Source of the DNA: Lytechinus variegatus
Taxonomy: Eukaryota; Echinodermata; Echinoidea; Temnopleuroida; Toxopneustidae
NCBI RefSeq assembly: GCF_018143015.1
Contig: NC_054751.1
Coordinates: 32,006,347 to 32,070,346 of the forward strand
Length of the DNA: 64,000 bases
Direction of reading: 5' to 3'
In this document: positions 55,201 through 64,000 of the stretch, one piece after another
How positions within the stretch are numbered: the stretch's first letter is position 1
Layout: every line of letters starts with the position of its first letter
Notes under the pieces: generated by a model
Database searches by the model: none
What the model saw: the letters and a program-made list of their open reading frames with translations, nothing else
What the model was told of the DNA's origin: nothing
Position numbers and translations under genes: made by a program

Positions 55201-55239
55201 TCTTTCTTCCAGTTCCACATCCATGGCCCTCTGGGACAT
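47474..55239 (-). CDS. TRC8 family (RNF139/RNF145-like) membrane E3 ubiquitin ligase
   Basis: Two exons (55062-55239 and 47474-49218) join in phase 1 to 640 residues; human RNF139 and RNF145 are about 663. Family role: ER-membrane RING ligase linked to sterol control and ER protein turnover. Visible: N-terminal RVPLLLVLDALCSG matching TRC8 RVPCLYIIDAIF, repeated hydrophobic segments consistent with about 12 membrane helices, VLFFILALQTGLPDLSPENR, LDDYVYYVKATGSTIEF, ESRGIIRAFMICIHAYFNIF, and a RING-H2 finger at about 579-617 (CAIC-x11-CQHLFH-x2-C-x10-CPLC) with all eight ligands present. A short acidic tail follows. Features are shared with both RNF139 and RNF145 (CAICYQ and WLYVQ favour RNF145), so it may represent their common ancestor. 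Start: first in-frame Met at 55,239 (MSQRAMDV); the Met at 55,224 is an alternative. Confidence 0.93.
49351..50276. mobile_element. Inverted-end element with CTCGAG/GCGCGC words, 926 bp
   Basis: Left AGGGCCGTCTGCACCATCCT and right (reverse complement) AGGCGCTGCTTCACCATCTC give imperfect TIRs flanked by AAT (49,348-49,350 and 50,277-50,279). Internally rich in ATCTCGAGATT and TAGCGCGCTATTT palindromes and Y-rich runs. Located in the TRC8-like intron 133 bp from exon 2. Confidence 0.55.
50280..51300. other. Intronic region without recognisable features
   Basis: AT-rich intron sequence of the TRC8-like gene. I see no exon, RNA gene or clear repeat boundary. Confidence 0.5.
51527..51709 (+). pseudogene. 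Possible LINE reverse-transcriptase C-terminal relic
   Basis: A frame reading KEREDSRLVLIYKLHLNLVS then FPVEEYITP resembles the 'RR..ARL.L.YK...GLV..P...Y' tail found after the reverse transcriptase of CR1/L2-type LINEs. Only this fragment is visible and there is no start context. It is a short degenerate piece inside the TRC8-like intron. Confidence 0.4.
51830..52440. repeat. Putative repeat with GTGCGCAAAATTAGG words
   Basis: Contains ATAATTTGCGCAGATTTT, AATGTGACCTTAATTTGTGC and GTGCGCAAAATTAGGCAACG. Similar words (GATGTGACCTTAATTTGCAC) occur next to the element at 16,673 and at about 53,540. Probably a diverged dispersed repeat; the ends are unclear. Confidence 0.35.
52813..52866 (+). repeat. 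GGGAACCACCGTTCACTTC repeat, copy 2 (truncated)
   Basis: Matches the first half of the copy at 53,806 (ATTGGGAACCACCGTTCACT and CAGCAGCGCTTTATTCAGTC), then stops abruptly at a poly-G run that opens another repeat. This suggests truncation or nested insertion. Confidence 0.65.
52867..53300. repeat. Poly-G-headed repeat with CGTTCCAAGG words
   Basis: Starts with a 16-nt G run. Carries repeated phrases CCGCTCCAAGGCATAGCATTTT (three variants, about 52,951-53,070), CGTTCCAAGGACCC and GAAGCCCGATCC twice. Non-coding dispersed repeat; right limit uncertain. Confidence 0.5.
53806..53945 (+). repeat. GGGAACCACCGTTCACTTC repeat, copy 3
   Basis: GGGCATTATCGTGATATAGG then GAACCACCGTTCACTTCATA and ACAAGTGCGCGTACACAAAT. 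It is the reverse complement of the copy at 17,146. Confidence 0.7.
54917..55015 (+). repeat. GGGAACCACCGTTCACTTC repeat, copy 4 (end duplicated)
   Basis: The terminal piece CTACGAGTGGTTCCCAAAAC plus CATGATTTGGCC appears twice in tandem about 52 nt apart. It lies immediately downstream of exon 1 of the TRC8-like gene. Confidence 0.65.
55062..55239 (-). CDS. TRC8-like gene exon 1
   Basis: Encodes MSQRAMDVELEERYGPLIRV, PLLLVLDALCSGRLNLFRYV and ends STVVHLA. Donor GCCG|GTAAGT, phase 1. First membrane-proximal segment of the ligase; homology to the TRC8 N-terminus supports it. Confidence 0.85.
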
Positions 55240-55399
55240 AGTAGAACACTGTTTTCCACCAATATGAAGTGAAATGTCGGACAGATAGACTTTCAATTTC
55301 AAGAGAGATCCATACAAAAACCTTAAGTAAACTTATCTCGCCCAGGCATGATGATAAAGCTTTAAATTTGGGTGGAATCTTGTTCCTTTTAATTTACCT

Positions 55400-55490
55400 T
55401 AGCTTTTCAACGGCGGCCGCTCGGTCGAGTTACGTCGACGTACGTACCGGCGCGCACACTGTCCAAGTACGTCACTAGTTCGCGCACGGA
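55400..55490 (-). promoter_or_regulatory. CpG-rich presumed promoter of the TRC8-like gene
   Basis: Dense CpG (ggcggccgctcggtcgag, tacgtcgacgtacgtaccgg, cgcgcacac) about 160-250 bp upstream of the ATG in AT-rich surroundings. TACGTCAC near 55,468 reads GTGACGTA on the gene strand and contains a TGACGT CRE half-site. Role assigned by position and composition only. Confidence 0.4.
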
Positions 55491-56258
55491 AATTGAGGGG
55501 ATTCCCCTCAGGTTTTCCCAAAATCATGAGATGGCATGCAGTAATCCCGGCAGTTATTTTCTTCTCCATGTTTTATGTCCACTACTTCTTCATGTCACTC
55601 TGGAGATGTCACTAGGCAATTGCTTACTCAAGGCAACCAAATATAATTTATGCAATGATTCCAATGGTACTAGCTAAAGTAGGATTTCTGCCCATTGCAA
55701 CTTGCACTTGCTCCTCCTTTTTGCACCTCCTGTGGTCTTATAATGGGATGGAATGAGAGACCATTTTTACCGCGGTCTCCATCTCTCCCTCTCTCTCTCT
55801 CGTACCCTCTTCATTTTCCTTTACTTTCCCTCCTCTTTATCTTTCCATTTTTTTACACCTCTCCTTTTTTTTAATTGTGTGTGTGTTGAGGGAGGGGGTG
55901 CTCCTTTATAGTATGAGTTTCGTAAATGTAGTATTACGAAAAATATATATATTCAGATAAACGCCTGAAAAAATAATTGAGTATATCGTTCAAATGCTAA
56001 CGATGAACAAAACAAAGTTTTCAAATGATTAATTCACAATCTGAATTAAAATCTCCCATGGGGTGTAGCAAGAAGGTATTTGCAATCAATTGCAATTTGC
56101 GATGTTACAAGTATTGATAGAACACTAGCTAGCTGCACTAAATGTGAAATAAATTTAAACTCGTTGAATAAGTACAAATTTGCAATTAATTACAAGACTT
56201 ATGACTGCATTCGGGAACCAAAATTTGATTTCAATTTATTGATCGCAAGTTTCTTAAT

Positions 56259-56518
56259 AATAATAATAATAACGTTTTATTTACCCAGGGTAGCCACTTC
56301 AGTTAGGAAACTGCTCTACCAGCGGGCCCTGCATAACATAACATGTTATTATTATCCTTCTCCAATCTAAATGCTGAGCGCCTAGCAAGAAGGCAGAAGG
56401 TCCCATTTTTATAAGTCTTTGGTATGACTCGGCCGAGGATCGAACCCACGACCTCCCGTTCATGAGGCGGACGCTCTACCGCTGAGCCACCATGCCCGGT
56501 GGAACCCACTAGGAATAG
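56259..56518 (-). mobile_element. tRNA-derived SINE with 10-bp target duplication
   Basis: On the minus strand: head ATGGTGGCTCAGCGGTAGAG (A box) and GTGGGTTCGATCCTCGG (B box), a body, then an ATT-triplet tail. Flanked by GTTTCTTAAT at 56,249-56,258 and 56,519-56,528, a perfect duplication. The head still resembles a tRNA, with a CTCATGA anticodon-loop-like sequence, suggesting a fairly young insertion. Confidence 0.85.
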
Positions 56519-56749
56519 GTTTCTTAATTTTCATCAAGTAATGGTCATCGTAATCACGTAAATAAATATCAATGCAAGAAGCTTTATATGTAAACCGGCC
56601 TTGTATCAGTCCTAGAAAGTACAATGATAATAAAATATTGGTAAACTATGCACACAAATCATTACACCTCGTATTTATTTTACATTATAGATGAAGAAGA
56701 TAAAAAGATTTTAAAAAAAGAGGGGGGGTTGTTGTCTATCCGTCAATGC

Positions 56750-57005
56750 CCACAATCATTGGCATATGAACGTCAAGATTGGCTTGACCTGAATTTTGCC
56801 GGGACGGGCAGGTGCAATACACCGGGTGAACACCCTACTCCTTGACGAATAGTGCATGGTTTTAACGTGCATAGGTTGTGACTCTCCTTTACACGGGATC
56901 AACATTTGCGTCCTTTCCGATGGATGGAGTGTTTTCCAACTGCATTCACACCTGCACTGAATACAGTGCATGGTGAGGCACGCTAACACAACGCTATAGC
57001 ATCGG
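56750..57005 (-). repeat. SINE body fragment (family of 12,945)
   Basis: Shares ordered words with 12,950-13,220: CCCTACTC, CTTG(T)ACGAATAGTGCA, GAGTGTTTTCCA and CACAACGC. No tRNA head is visible, so it is a truncated copy. Confidence 0.5.
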
Positions 57006-57239
57006 ATTTTTATTTTTGTTAGACGCGATGGATAAGGCTTGATAGCAATAATTATGATAATGAATAATAATGACAATAATATGGAATTTTATGAACAAAA
57101 CAATAACAATTAAAGCAATAACAACAATGATGGTCATAACATTAATGTTAATGATCCCGGGTAATGATTACTGCCATTTATTACATATTTGGCCTCTTTC
57201 ATAGAAACTTATTTATTTAATAAACTATAGGCCAAATGG

Positions 57240-57550
57240 TGCTCCAGGCCTCCAGCTAAATGAAAATAGGAGGACCAAACACTACGAATCTAATGAAGTT
57301 AAAATAAAACCTGTGGATGTTGAACGAGCACCGTCAACACCTGAATAGTTGTGATCCTTGGTCCCAAAATCCGGTGCTCTAATGTAACTTTCGTACGTGC
57401 ACTTTGCAGGTCGTGAGTTTTTAACACTGTAAGAACACTCGAATCTGAGATGTGTTATAAATAGCGTTACAACTTAGCCCAAGCAACACCACCACTAAAA
57501 ATACATTAGTATCCAATCAGATATTTTGTTCGAACTTTCGCCCAAATACT
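57240..57550. other. Intergenic sequence, nothing recognised
   Basis: No ORF of note, no tRNA-like structure and no clear repeat termini. Confidence 0.5.
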
Positions 57551-57554
57551 TGAA

Positions 57555-58152
57555 GGGATGATCCAGGTTGGAAATATTTATATCTCAATAAATGGAGTAA
57601 AATTCACAAATCAAAAAGCTAAAAATTGGATCGAAATTTGATAACAAATTACAAAGTTATTATTGAATTTTAAAGATTTGCATTAAGGCGGTGAACAGTT
57701 CTAGGCATGTCTTTATGAATATTCATTAGATGGGCTGATGATGTCATATCCCCACTTGTTCTTTTGTATTATTATTATTATTATTATTATATGAAATTGG
57801 GTTTATTCAAAATATACCTCGATCTAAAACAATTGGATTGACAACTGATTAAGCTATAGTGCATTAGTTATTCATTGCCGCATCTTATTTCATCAGAATG
57901 GAGACACATCATGCATTTACAAAAATGAAAAAAAGAAACATTTATGATTTCATGTCATAAGAAAAGGGAAAGTGGGGGTGTGACATCATGAGCCCACCTA
58001 TGAATATTCATGACGTTGTACATATAACTGTTTTCAAAATATCAATAACTTCGTCATTTGTTATCCAATTTTGATGAAATTTTCAGCATGTTTGCCCTGT
58101 GAATTTTACATTATTTATTTATAGATATGTTATATTCAGCCCATATCCTTTT
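57555..58152. mobile_element. Foldback TIR element (copy B of the 44,198 family)
   Basis: Shares with copy A: AAAATTCACA, GATAACAAATTACAAAGTTA, AATATTCATTAGATGGGCTG, GACATCATGAGCCCACCTA-like and TTGATGAAATTTTCAGCATG. Contains an ATT microsatellite at about 57,765. The right end is poorly defined. Confidence 0.65.
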
Positions 58153-58353
58153 AACCAATGAGAGCGCTCGCCCCCGGGCGCTCATGGTAGTGGCTAACGT
58201 CCGCGAAATGTATGAAACTCATGCTCTTTTTGACACTAAACTGGAAATGCGAATTTCCATTCCAGTGTATTTTGAAAGACGCGAAGTACCCAATGAGGGG
58301 TGCGATCTTGAATACAATGTTGTACACTAATCATGAAATCCAATTTAAAGCAT

Positions 58354-60469
58354 AGGCGGATCCAGGGTGGGCCCGAGGGGCCCGCCCGCCCCCCCCCCTA
58401 TTGGCGGAGCAAAAAAAAAGAAAAAAGGGGAAAAGAAAGGAAAAAAGAAAAAGGGAAAAGAGAGGAGAAAAGAAGGAAGGCAAGCATAAGAGGAGGAAGA
58501 TGAGTGAATAAAATAAGGGGAAGACTTGGAAATTATTTTTTTTTAATCTTTCATGTCGGGATATAAAATGTTCGCTTGCGCTTTGCGCTTGCATTGCCTT
58601 TTAGGTGATATCTTGCTCAATATGGACCTTAAAATATCAAATTCTGAAGTCAATACACAAAACATATTTCAGCTGGGAAATTGAACTTTCATTATTTTGT
58701 TTTATTTACAAATTGATTTTTTAAAAGTGTAAAAATTTTTGCTTTATGGTCTGAATATTAACAATTTCTGCTTGCGCTGCGCGCTCGCAAAATTTGATTT
58801 GTCAGGTACCTATTATTTTCCTGTATTCCATGAAGTTCTCAAAATATCCCTATTTAGGTCAGATTGTCAAAACGTATCAGCTAGCGCTGCACGCTTGCAT
58901 TTTAGTTATGTTTATCTCAATATTAATTCTAAAACAAACTACTTAAAATCACCATTTGATGACAATTAATCATAAATTTCTGCTCGCGATTTGCGCTCGC
59001 ATTGATAGATTTTAAACTCATGCATCTTATGCATAATTACAAAAGTGCTTTAAATGTCCAATTTTCAGGCCATAATATTAATAGATTTTGCGCTCTCATG
59101 CTTAGGAAGAGAAATAGGAAGATAGTCATCATTTTCTTATGATGACATAATGTCCTTATAAAATATCCCGGTCCTATGTCAAAACTCAAAGTAACAATAA
59201 CTGAAAATATCAGCTCTGTTTTAACTGTGATCCTTCTTCACCTCACAATTTTTCCACAAAGTGCTTGCAATACAGAGCTTAAAGTGACCCCTTTTCAGAT
59301 CTGAATATCATATATTTTTAGCTCGCGCTTTGCGCTCGCTTTATTGATTTTCATGGTAAAAAAAAGATATTTAGAATACCCAAATTCTAGGTCGATATCT
59401 CAAACACACGTTTATTCAGATACGCAGCTTGTTCTCCATTTAAATAATTATCCAGTTTCAGATAACGATATAAAAAAATTGTCTGCTCGCGCTTTGTGCT
59501 CGCATTATTAATGTATGAAAATTTCCAATAGCTTAACCTTTTCATGATTTACAAAACATGAATAGAGTGTCCAGAATTTTTCCGCTCGCGCTTCGCGCTC
59601 GCATCAATAATGTTCAGTTTTTGTCTTATCCTTTCCACGATTACAAAAAGTGCTTAAAATTTCCATTATTCAGGTAGAAATGTCAAAAATTTTCAGCTCG
59701 CGCTTCGCGCTCGCAATATTTGAATGTTGAAATATATAACGTCTTCATGGCTAAGTTCAAGCAGTCCATAACAAATACGTTTTCCATCAGCTCAAAACGT
59801 ATATAAAAATTTTCCGCTCGCGCTCTGCGCTCGCATTATTAATGTAAGGAAGATCCCCACTTCCTCATCCTTTTCATGATTTACAAAACTTGAATAGTGT
59901 CTCGTTCAGTAGGTCTAAATCACGAATTTTTTGCTCACGCTTCGCGCTCGCACCAATCGTTTATACCTATTATGTTAAGTTACAAAAAGTGCTTAGAATT
60001 TCCATTCCTTAGGTAAAAATGTCAAAAAATTTCAGCTCGCGCTTCGCGCTCGCATTATTTGATTTTTAAAAATATGTAACGTCTTCATGGCTAACTGCAA
60101 GCAAGTCCTTAACAGTACCTTTTCCATCAGTTCATTTCTGCTCGCGCTTCACGTTCGTAATAATTATTCACTTGCATACACATCTTTTTTCAGGATTGCC
60201 CAGAATGTTCAAAACTTTTAGAAAAAAGTACATAAGATTCCCCCCAAAAATAGCTCGCGCTTCGCGCTCGCATTATATAAATAATGATTATGGTATTATA
60301 TATTTATGTTTATTCATAAGAATAAAGCTAAGAAGTGACTAATAGGACTACCCCTTTAAAGAAACCAAAAATCCCGGCAAATATCATATTCGAGTGGCCG
60401 ATCGGGGAAAATATGGCTGAAAAAAAAAATTCCGGGCCCCCCTATTGGCGAAGGCTGGATCCGCCCCTG
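58354..60469. mobile_element. GGCGGATCC-ended element with about 14 GCTCGC hairpin repeats, 2.1 kb
   Basis: Ends AGGCGGATCCAGGGTGGGCC and, reverse complemented, AGGGGCGGATCCAGCCTTCG. Flanked by TAAAGCAT (58,346-58,353) and TAAAGTAT (60,470-60,477), an 8-bp target duplication with one mismatch. The interior is built of units of roughly 110 bp, each with a GCTCGCGCTTCGCGCTCGC motif (near-perfect copies at about 59,583, 59,696, 60,036, 60,252). No coding capacity. Confidence 0.8.
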
Positions 60470-60670
60470 TAAAGTATGCTCGTTTCTCCAACAAGGGTCT
60501 CGTCGGATTAAAATTATACTTTCCAATGCTATGATGGCTATGATCATACCCAGCAGACAAGGATTCATTTGAACTTACCAGTTTATTGCAAAATAACCTT
60601 TATGCAACAGGGCCCGAATTGCAACTTCTTAGGAAAGTAATAGTAGAAGAATTATTGAATTGTATATCCC

Positions 60671-60915
60671 ACACTGTAAAAACTGTGGTGTTAAAACTGA
60701 CACCAATTGGTATTAATAGAGGACCACACCCTGAGGTGTTAAAATAACACCCTAGAGATTGAACATAACACCAAAGAGTGTAAATGTAACAACCATAGGT
60801 GTTGAAATAGCACCTATAGGTGTAAAACTAACACCACCAATTTAACATACACCGGTGTAAAATAACTGGTGTGGTCCTCTATGTACACCGGTTAACACCA
60901 CAGTTTTTGCTATGC
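60671..60915. mobile_element. Foldback element of GGTGTTA/TAACACC palindromes, 245 bp
   Basis: Ends AAAAACTGTGGTGTTAA in inverted orientation, each followed inward by TAGAGGACCACACC. The core repeats GGTGTTAAAATAACACC-type palindromes (about 8 GGTGT/ACACC pairs). Non-coding. Confidence 0.8.
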
Positions 60916-61287
60916 GGTAATGATAGGCTGCCTCAGCACCCTCACAAAGACAAATAGCAACCTATCCCAATTTCGTGTCTCCAGCACATCGATTAAACAA
61001 ACTCAGAATACCATCCGATGTTTTTCCAGTATCCATCTTATTACATAGATGTACAACTCTATTATCTTACTATCAAATGAGTTGTGGAAAATTACATAAG
61101 ATAGCAGAGACGAAGTTTTTTCTTTCTTATTTTATGTTTTAGTCTGAATTGTCGAGGTTAGTTGGTTCATGAGGTATATACAGTTTAGGATAACTTATTC
61201 CACCACTTAATCCAAATCTATAGTTCTTGTTGTTTATTTATGCATACTTGTTCCTACGAGTAAATTTATTAAAAGCGAATCAAAATC

Positions 61288-61427
61288 CTAAGGTATGAAG
61301 AGTAGCCGGTTAGGGGTATCGGGTGAGATGCCGGTTATCTTTCCTTCGGTGGCTTCGTTTTCAATCTTAGTCTTGACATCTGATGGTGCCATTCCATTGG
61401 CGTTTCCGATAGATAATGCCGCAGCAC
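61288..61427 (-). CDS. Subtilase terminal exon
   Basis: Acceptor AAACAG. Encodes (G)[18 protein letters not shown], then [14 protein letters not shown] and ends TPNRLLFIP with TAG at 61,288-61,290. Confidence 0.92.
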
Positions 61428-63190
61428 CTGTTTTACAAAGTTGAAGAAAATATAGGAGGAATTGCTCTGTTTCTTTTTATTTATTCATGCACGCATGATT
61501 AGATATATAGACTAATCTAAAAATCTGAATAATCATTTTCATAACATTTCTAAAGCACTTTCTTGTGAAATAGGACACACTGATATAACTTTCAAATGAC
61601 CATTAGCTAGCTGACTCCCCCTCTCTTTTCTCTCCCCCCCCCTTGCACTCCCCATCCCCTCAACATCCCTCTTTCTCGCAAATCGAACAACAAGAGGAAC
61701 GACCCTGCCCTGAAAACGAATCTGAAAACAATAAAACAAAATCAAGCTCTCATAACAAATCGATCTATATCTGTCTGAATAATATCGCGTGAATCATGCA
61801 TTTTCAAGAAATCTTTATAAATAATATAATTTCTATTTTCCATTTTCTGGCAGACAATTTTCCTGGCAGATCCATTAATCAGGAAGACTCCCGTCTTGAA
61901 CCATTTACCTGCAACATGTGGGCAGGCCATAGATGTACCATCAAGTATAATGGAGTCCTCTACACCTCCAATCCCAACACTAGGAATAGCAACCCCAGGA
62001 GCAAAGATGTCGATACATTCACCGGAGTTGGAGAAATGTGCCTTCTTATCGTTTGAACCTGTAGCACCTACCGTAATCGCCTACATGAGAGGATAATGGT
62101 ACCCAATGATGATCAACTGCCAAGTAGGGGAGGCGCCAGAGTATTTTATTAGGGGCAAGATCGGGGAGCATTTCACGAAAGGAATTGTCGGACGTTTTAT
62201 CCGAGTGTTACCATAGTAACATTTCCTCTGGGCCAATCAAGGAAAGTTGCCAGGTCTGACAACTTTCGGACAAAAATATTGATGAAACACCCCCAGGGCT
62301 CGATATTTTAAGAGAGGATGATGGGAAAGAAGATGACACGCAAAAAAAAATGAAGGGTATTTGGGGGCCCGGGATAAGTTTCTACTTTTTTACCATACCA
62401 GCCTGATTGGGGTATAACATACGCGGCATCCCCAGACAAATCTTTGGGGGTACTTAAGCACCCTAGCACCCTGCTTCCCAGGAACATGGGCAAGATGCTG
62501 ACTCTGATTTGGCATAATAGCATTATTTATTTATTTATTTATTATTCATTTATTTATTTATTCATTCATTTACTTACTTTATTTATTTATTTATTTATTC
62601 ATCTATCCATTGCTTTATTTATTGCTTTGTTTTTAAACAAGAATAGCAACCTCAATGGGCGACCAAATAATTTATTTGAAAAAGGTAACAATTTTCTTAT
62701 TTTTTGTATCCCTTTTCGCTCTCATTGAACTTTGGCCAATCAATTTGAAAACTTTTCTTCCTGTCATTTTACGTTTTACAATTTTTCTGTTTTTTTTCTT
62801 ACAAGGTAAGCTACAATGTATTTTTTTCTCACTTTTTCGGGTCTGAAAAATGCACCTAAAATAGGTGCCCCAAGACCAGAAGGTGTAAAGTTACACGGAC
62901 CTTACTCACTACATGTAGTATACCACCAGTGACTATATATATTGTGTGGATCAATGTGCTGATTTAAACTATTTTTATACAAGGGGTGTAGAATTGTAAT
63001 CAAACCTCTTTAACTCTAGCAGGGGAATAAGAACACGCATCCTTGTTGGAGTTTCCAGCAGCCGCCACTACTGTTACTCCAGCCTTGATGATACCCTCCA
63101 CAGCTTCATCTATAGCTGGATTGGATTTACCACCGAGAGACATAGATGCAACGGCGGGAGACTTGGCAGAATTCGCTACGTATTCAAGAC
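61288..63190 (-). CDS. S8 subtilisin-like (proteinase K type) protease, 3' part
   Basis: Serine endopeptidase of family S8A. Three exons (63006-63190, 61909-62080, 61288-61427) join in phase to 165 residues ending at TAG. Seen in order: [36 protein letters not shown] (oxyanion-hole Asn), [50 protein letters not shown] (catalytic Ser), then [14 protein letters not shown] and TPNRLLFIP. The order and Cys positions fit the proteinase K subfamily; the Asp and His of the triad, prodomain and signal peptide lie right of the window. Members are usually secreted (family knowledge). An AATAAA on the gene strand at 61,233 or 61,265 could end the transcript. A probable further exon starts at 63,992. No defect is visible. 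Confidence 0.93.
61909..62080 (-). CDS. Subtilase exon with catalytic Ser
   Basis: Acceptor ATGTAG. Encodes [39 protein letters not shown], then [13 protein letters not shown]. Donor GCAG|GTAAAT, phase 1. Confidence 0.93.
62520..62615. repeat. TTTA microsatellite
   Basis: Tetranucleotide tattta-type repeat with a few ttca variants, in a subtilase intron. Confidence 0.9.
63006..63190 (-). CDS. Subtilase exon with oxyanion Asn
   Basis: Acceptor TTTTCAG, phase 1 entry. Encodes (G)[20 protein letters not shown], then [20 protein letters not shown]. Donor GAG|GTTTGA is a weaker consensus but restores phase 0. Confidence 0.9.
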
Positions 63191-63479
63191 CTGAAAATGT
63201 AAAAATTGACGAAGAATTTGAAATGATGAACGTACTAGCATAATCATGACCCAATGCAAACAGTTTTTATGTTCATTTATTTATGTAACTTCTGAAGGTT
63301 TCCATGGCGAAGAAGAATATTGTATGCTTCACGGTACACCATGTATCTTTCTTGGGCAAGTGTTGGTCCTGAAAAGGACCACCCAATCTCGACGTTTCGA
63401 CAAGTGTGTTCTTGTCGTCCTCAGGAGCATGTTTCCCCGGAATGTTCCATTCCTTGTTTTCATAATTACCATCATTTTT

Positions 63480-63825
63480 CAAATTCTAATCATTAACTTT
63501 GATATCATTATCATTATCATAACCATCATTACTAATATCATCATCATCATCATCAGAGCAGCAGCTTCATATACATCATCATCACCACCATCATAATCAT
63601 CATCATGATCATCATCATGATCATCAACATTATCATCATCATCATCACCACCATCATCATCATCACCATCATCACCATCACCATCATCACCATCATCATC
63701 ATCATCATCATCATCACCACCACCATCATCATCATCACCATCATCATCATCACCACCATCATCATCATCATCACCATCATCATCATCACCACCATCATCA
63801 TCATCACCATCATCATCATCAGGTT
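63480..63825. repeat. CAT/CAC triplet microsatellite
   Basis: About 345 bp of catcatcat with cacc interruptions in the intron upstream of the subtilase exon at 63,006-63,190. It yields meaningless Met/Ile-rich open frames on both strands. Confidence 0.95.
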
Positions 63826-63991
63826 GGAATTATAGGAGTAGAATGCCGATGCCTTCTCCATGCAATTACATCATTGACGCATTAGATGGCATAATCATTA
63901 TCGTAATAACATAAATATGAGTACCTTGAGTTAGATGGGGTAACAGTCACCCCCCCCCCCACCACCACCCGCACAGATCCAATCTTTATAC

Positions 63992-64000
63992 CTGCAAGGA
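63992..64000 (-). CDS. Possible subtilase exon at the window edge
   Basis: On the minus strand the last nine bases run into CAG|GTATAAAG, a good donor. The phase needed by the next exon gives ..LA(G), plausible before GLEYVA. Too short to confirm here. Confidence 0.35.

Noticed and set aside
56400-56502. Functional tRNA gene
   Set aside because: A and B boxes are good but the sequence runs straight into a SINE body with an ATT tail and a target duplication, so it is a retroposon head.
63553-63861. Met/Ile/Val open frames over the CAT repeat
   Set aside because: Simple triplet repeat in an intron, no codon-level support.

Overview
The window is animal nuclear DNA: AT-rich, with short exons behind GT/AG introns and a dense load of terminal-inverted-repeat (TIR) and tRNA-derived repeats. 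The repeat style (GGCGGATCC-ended elements, GCTCGCGCTTCGCGCTCGC motifs, TGACCTTTGACCTT repeat units) and the protein sequences point to an echinoderm, most likely a sea urchin. The species is an inference. Four protein-coding genes are supported, and all splice junctions were checked for reading phase by hand.

(1) 1-17,871, minus strand: the 5' half of SNRNP200 (Brr2), the U5 snRNP helicase. Twenty-one exons encode residues 1-1087, ending in the Sec63-like region of the first helicase cassette. The rest lies beyond the left edge. Its introns carry a foldback element, a tRNA-derived SINE, a TIR element with an array of DR1-like motifs, and microsatellites.

(2) 21,842-35,316, plus strand, head-to-head with SNRNP200 across about 4 kb: an eight-exon gene for a protein of about 2,060-2,086 residues that I do not recognise. 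Its largest exon (3.66 kb) encodes 26 tandem copies of a roughly 15-residue unit with core GIKQELG. Eighteen copies contain a psi-K-x-E SUMO-acceptor consensus. Further on come a repeated SASERLA segment, a Gln-rich coiled coil and an Arg/Pro-rich tail with spaced (C/F)RxP motifs. This is the most novel item in the window.

(3) 47,474-55,239, minus strand: a two-exon TRC8 (RNF139/RNF145) family membrane E3 ubiquitin ligase of 640 residues, with a short first exon, a 5.8-kb repeat-filled intron and one large exon ending in a RING-H2 finger.

(4) 61,288 to the right edge, minus strand: the 3' end of a secreted-type S8 subtilisin (proteinase K-like) gene. Three sure exons carry the oxyanion Asn and the catalytic Ser; a fourth exon probably starts at the window edge.

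The gene-free stretches (18.0-21.8, 35.3-47.5 and 55.3-61.3 kb, and the large introns) are filled with TIR elements, some with clear target-site duplications, tRNA-derived SINEs, homopolymer G/C runs and microsatellites. No CRISPR array, operon or bacterial feature is present. I see no functional link between the four genes beyond adjacency.
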